64,000 nt of DNA, taken from assembly GCA_949295025.1 (NCBI GenBank), contig CASFJK010000006.1:19398-83397 (forward strand). Reading direction: 5' to 3'. Positions 61,978 to 64,000 of this stretch are shown in pieces (within the stretch, counting starts at the first letter, position 1; every line of letters begins with the position of its first letter). Source of the stretch: an uncultured Pseudomonadota bacterium (GTDB lineage: Bacteria; Pseudomonadota; Alphaproteobacteria; RF32; CAG-239). The position numbers were made by a program, and so were the translations under genes. Under the pieces are notes generated by a model. The model saw only the letters and a list, made by a program, of their open reading frames with translations, had not been told where the DNA came from and made no database searches.

Positions 61978-62006
61978 TTGACAAAGACATCTTTTTAGCA
62001 TAAGTT
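61978..62006 (+). promoter_or_regulatory. Candidate rpmJ promoter
   Basis: TTGACA (61978-61983) is a perfect -35; TAAGTT (62001-62006) sits 17 bp away as a weak -10. The ATG of rpmJ is 31 bp further. Confidence 0.45.
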
Positions 62007-62036
62007 GCGGTCAACTGTTTATGAAAAGGAAGAAAA

Positions 62037-62162
62037 ATGAAAGTTTACAGCTCTTTGAAAACTAAAAAAGTGCGCGATAAAAACTGCAAAATCGTTCGTC
62101 GTAAAGGTCGCGTTTATGTTATCAATAAAAAGAACCCTAAACTCAAAGCTCGTCAGGGATAA
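62037..62162 (+). CDS. rpmJ: 50S ribosomal protein L36, zinc-less type
   Basis: The 41-residue product starts [19 protein letters not shown] and ends [11 protein letters not shown], the L36 pattern. Only one Cys is present, so it lacks the C-C-C-H zinc site, as in the alphaproteobacterial form. GGAAGAAAA precedes the ATG. It is monocistronic, with a promoter candidate and terminator. This gene is short enough to be missed by length-based gene finding. Confidence 0.95.
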   Translation: MKVYSSLKTKKVRDKNCKIVRRKGRVYVINKKNPKLKARQG

Positions 62163-62194
62163 TTTTATTGATTAGAAATTTAGTTAAAGATTAA

Positions 62195-62223
62195 AGTTCG
62201 CCGTTTTTAAGCGAACTTTTTTT
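62195..62223 (+). terminator. Intrinsic terminator after rpmJ
   Basis: GTTCGC and GCGAAC pair around CGTTTTTAA, followed by seven T. Confidence 0.8.
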
Positions 62224-62301
62224 ATATACAATAATTGCTTGCCAAAAATTATATAATATCATACAATTAACAGACACATCCCTCAAAAAAACGGAGGCAA
62301 A

Positions 62302-62862
62302 ATGTGGGATTGGTCTATCAAATCTGCGGGTCGAAAAATACCCGAAAAAAAAGAGCAAGTTAATTCCTATGAAAACGGATTTGACCTCAATTTGTATGAA
62401 TATGCCTCAGATACAAACATTTCCACCGAGCAAATCAAGCTAGATATTATAAAGCTGCTTCATATTTATAAATTAGACAACATGCAGCTTATTCCTCAAA
62501 GATACGCCCCCAAAACATGGGAAGAAATGCATCTCATTTTTAACGAATATCAACATAAACGTTCTGCTTTTTTAAAAATGGTCGGTTATGGAGACTCGAT
62601 GGAACTGGAAAAAATAGGTCTTTCGCCCAAAGATATAGACTTGCTAAAAAAAGGCATTGCTCCTGAAAACTATAATACGCACCTTAAAATTCCCTTTGAT
62701 TTTGGAGGAAATTGCGAATTTGATAATTTCAGCTTAATCCGGACCCATCACATTCATTCCAACATTCATCGTGTGATTGACTACCAAATTGCAAATGGCT
62801 TTTTGCTCAAAGAAAAATTTATTTACCTCCCCTATTTTGAAGGGAAATTCTACTATGATTAA
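62302..62862 (+). CDS. Putative HNH-fold nuclease toxin domain protein
   Basis: This 186-residue protein has a C-terminal region like HNH/WHH-type toxin nucleases of polymorphic toxin systems: GLSPKDIDLLKKG (about 106-118), then THLKIPFDFGG (about 126-136), FDNFSLIRTHHIHSNIHRVID (about 141-161). The usual histidine before the HL is replaced by Thr, while later His residues and the Asn of the fold remain. There is no N-terminal secretion or RHS domain. The next gene overlaps by 8 bp and looks like a SUKH immunity protein, supporting a toxin-immunity role. ACGGAGGCAAA precedes the ATG. Confidence 0.65.
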   Translation: MWDWSIKSAGRKIPEKKEQVNSYENGFDLNLYEYASDTNISTEQIKLDIIKLLHIYKLDNMQLIPQRYAPKTWEEMHLIFNEYQHKRSAFLKMVGYGDSMELEKIGLSPKDIDLLKKGIAPENYNTHLKIPFDFGGNCEFDNFSLIRTHHIHSNIHRVIDYQIANGFLLKEKFIYLPYFEGKFYYD

Positions 62863-63319
62863 ACATTTTGAACTGATTAAAAAATTTTCCGATTGCATCA
62901 CTTTCACACCTTGTAGCGAAAGTGAAATTTCTAAAGCCAGTGCACTTTTGGCTGCCAGTGGATTTTGCGCCATTCCTGAAGAATACAAAGATTTTTTAAG
63001 ACATTCAGATGGGCTTTCTTACAATGGGGTAGAATTTTTTGGCATTCAAAACCACAACAGAAGTTTAAAAAAATATACCTTTCCCGATATAGCCGCCTCA
63101 ACATTCCATTACAAAGGTTATGCTTTTTTTAGACACAAACTTGTTCTTGGACGCATTTCCGAAGCCTTAATTTGCTATGATAAAAACGTTAATGATTATA
63201 CAATTGTTGATCGCGTGAGTTTACGTCCGCTAAATGGCGGTAAAACCTTAGCAGACCTATTCAAAATTTTCTTAGATATTTTCACAATATCCGAAGCCAA
63301 CAAAAACATTGACTTTTAA
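62855..63319 (+). CDS. SUKH-family (SMI1/KNR4-like) immunity protein
   Basis: This 154-residue soluble protein has the SUKH core near residues 33-58: a Pro-Glu-Glu-Tyr-Lys-x-Phe-Leu stretch, then SDGLSYNGVEFFG. SUKH proteins commonly protect against toxins encoded just upstream, often HNH-type nucleases. I choose the ATG at 62855, which overlaps the upstream stop by 8 bp; a longer frame from 62777 reads inside that gene. Translational coupling to the toxin gene is likely. Confidence 0.72.
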   Translation: MIKHFELIKKFSDCITFTPCSESEISKASALLAASGFCAIPEEYKDFLRHSDGLSYNGVEFFGIQNHNRSLKKYTFPDIAASTFHYKGYAFFRHKLVLGRISEALICYDKNVNDYTIVDRVSLRPLNGGKTLADLFKIFLDIFTISEANKNIDF

Positions 63320-63411
63320 GCCCTCACAAAATAGAAATGTAATAAAATTATCTTATTTTACTTAATAATTATAAAAAAGTCCGCAAAGTAAAGTATGCGG
63401 CATATATCATT

Positions 63412-63843
63412 ATGGAAAAAGAATTTTGGAAAAAGAAAAAACTGAACCAATTATCCGATGCAGAATGGGAAGCTTTGTGTGATCATTGTGGAAAGTGTTG
63501 TCTGATTAAACATAATTTTTTTGGCAAAACCATATTTACAAATTTTCACTGCAAACACCTAAATTTGGCAAACTGTCAGTGCAAAATTTATGAAAACCGT
63601 TTGCAAGAAAAAGAGTGTTTAAAAGTGGATCTAAACTTAGTCGCACACAAGTCATATCTTTTACCTGAAAGCTGTGCTTATAAACGTTTGCACCGCGGAT
63701 TGGATTTGCCCGCATGGCATCCTCTTATCACTGGCACATACCAAAGCGTAATTGATAGCAAAAATGCCGTAAGTTGCCTTGGGCCTATTTCTGAAGAATT
63801 TGCACGAATAGTACAAGTTAACCCCATAGAAATTACGGATTAA
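63412..63843 (+). CDS. YcgN-like (UPF0260/YkgJ) cysteine-cluster protein
   Basis: This 143-residue protein has cysteines in CDHCGKCC (about 24-31), then CKHLNLANCQCKIYENR (about 46-62) and ESCAYKRLH (about 85-93), the UPF0260 pattern for binding zinc or an iron-sulfur cluster. The family has no agreed function. Length is close to E. coli YcgN. It starts about 90 bp after the immunity gene and ends at a terminator. Confidence 0.88.
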   Translation: MEKEFWKKKKLNQLSDAEWEALCDHCGKCCLIKHNFFGKTIFTNFHCKHLNLANCQCKIYENRLQEKECLKVDLNLVAHKSYLLPESCAYKRLHRGLDLPAWHPLITGTYQSVIDSKNAVSCLGPISEEFARIVQVNPIEITD

Positions 63844-63873
63844 AAAAAGCACCTCGTTTGAGGTGTTTTTTTT
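63843..63873 (+). terminator. Intrinsic terminator after the YcgN-like gene
   Basis: AAAAAAGCACCTC and GAGGTGTTTTTTTT pair around GTTT. The stem begins at the stop codon. Confidence 0.85.
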
Positions 63874-63878
63874 AATCT

Positions 63879-64000
63879 GGGGCGAACGATGAGGCTGGAG
63901 GAAAAAGTAACCCACCGGCTTAGCCGGTGGTTCTTCATAAGCGGGTGTAACCCTAATGGTGCCAGCAAACGCCTTAAGGGCGCATGACGGTCTGACGGGG
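63879..64000 (+). repeat. Possible B-like element start and GC-rich hairpin at right edge
   Basis: GGCGAACGATGAGGC and GGAGGAAAAAGTAACC resemble the 5' half of B elements. A perfect hairpin CCACCGGCT/AGCCGGTGG (63912-63930) follows, then GC-richer sequence to the window edge with no clear frame. It could be a further element or the end of an insertion sequence; the window cuts it off. Confidence 0.4.

Noticed and set aside
63912-63930. IS200/IS605-type terminal hairpin
   Set aside because: A perfect palindrome is present, but no transposase gene or matching second end is visible, so an insertion sequence cannot be supported.

Overview
The window is ordinary chromosomal DNA from an AT-rich Gram-negative alphaproteobacterium, probably an uncultured, host-associated and fermentative lineage. 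Evidence for an outer membrane is kdsB (KDO), lolD/lolC, tolB, a large AsmA-family protein and mltG. Evidence for Alphaproteobacteria is the atpI-atpB-atpE order, the kdsB-pheA pair, DciA (DUF721) and a short zinc-less L36. An NAD-linked L-lactate dehydrogenase and nucleoside salvage suggest fermentation. The taxon and lifestyle are inferences from gene content, not from a search.

Layout. 1-3.7 kb: F0 ATP synthase genes (atpE partial, atpB, atpI), dciA-dsbA, and divergent fliO-fliP. 3.8-12.7 kb: pheA, kdsB, queA, a degenerate GGDEF protein, lgt, a YbjN-like protein, mltG, fabF, acpP. 13-21.7 kb: ldh, a short mtaB, ftsY, xseA, an M23 peptidase, a CheY-like receiver, uppP, tRNA-Leu(CAG). 21.7-30.3 kb: mostly accessory genes (two HAD/transport genes, MFS and MATE exporters, mutY, a tandem pair of small unknown genes, a 2-hydroxyacid dehydrogenase). 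30.4-38.4 kb: pheT-pheS-rplT-rpmI, lolD-lolC, a HAD hydrolase and a divergent galU. 38.4-42.8 kb: one AsmA-like gene of 1484 codons. 42.9-49.8 kb: nucleoside salvage (cdd, purine nucleoside phosphorylase, deoC, deoA, then deoB and pgeF), split by an antisense unknown gene. 49.8-61.9 kb: a DjlA-like co-chaperone, an amidase, ruvX, tolB, lepA, a GNAT, ettA and several unknowns. 62.0-63.9 kb: rpmJ, a likely HNH nuclease toxin with a SUKH-type immunity gene, and a YcgN-like cysteine protein.

The most unusual content is not protein coding. A dispersed family of roughly 109-bp imperfect palindromes, with two alternating types (A and B here), occupies four intergenic sites: 3677-3842, 51798-52115, 54167-54458 and 59102-59480. 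All copies point the same way and each sits at the 3' end of a minus-strand gene (pheA, ruvX, lepA, ettA). In each case a short locus-specific piece of the gene end reappears as an inverted copy on the far side of the element. Copies supply the last codons and stop of pheA, lepA and ruvX, and two copies carry nested hairpin inserts. A similar inverted copy of a gene 3' end follows tRNA-Leu. I do not recognise this family. Separately, many intrinsic terminators here are unusually compact, with stop codons placed inside the terminator loop.

The core genes are in short operons separated by strong hairpin terminators. No rRNA, CRISPR array, prophage or transposase gene is visible.
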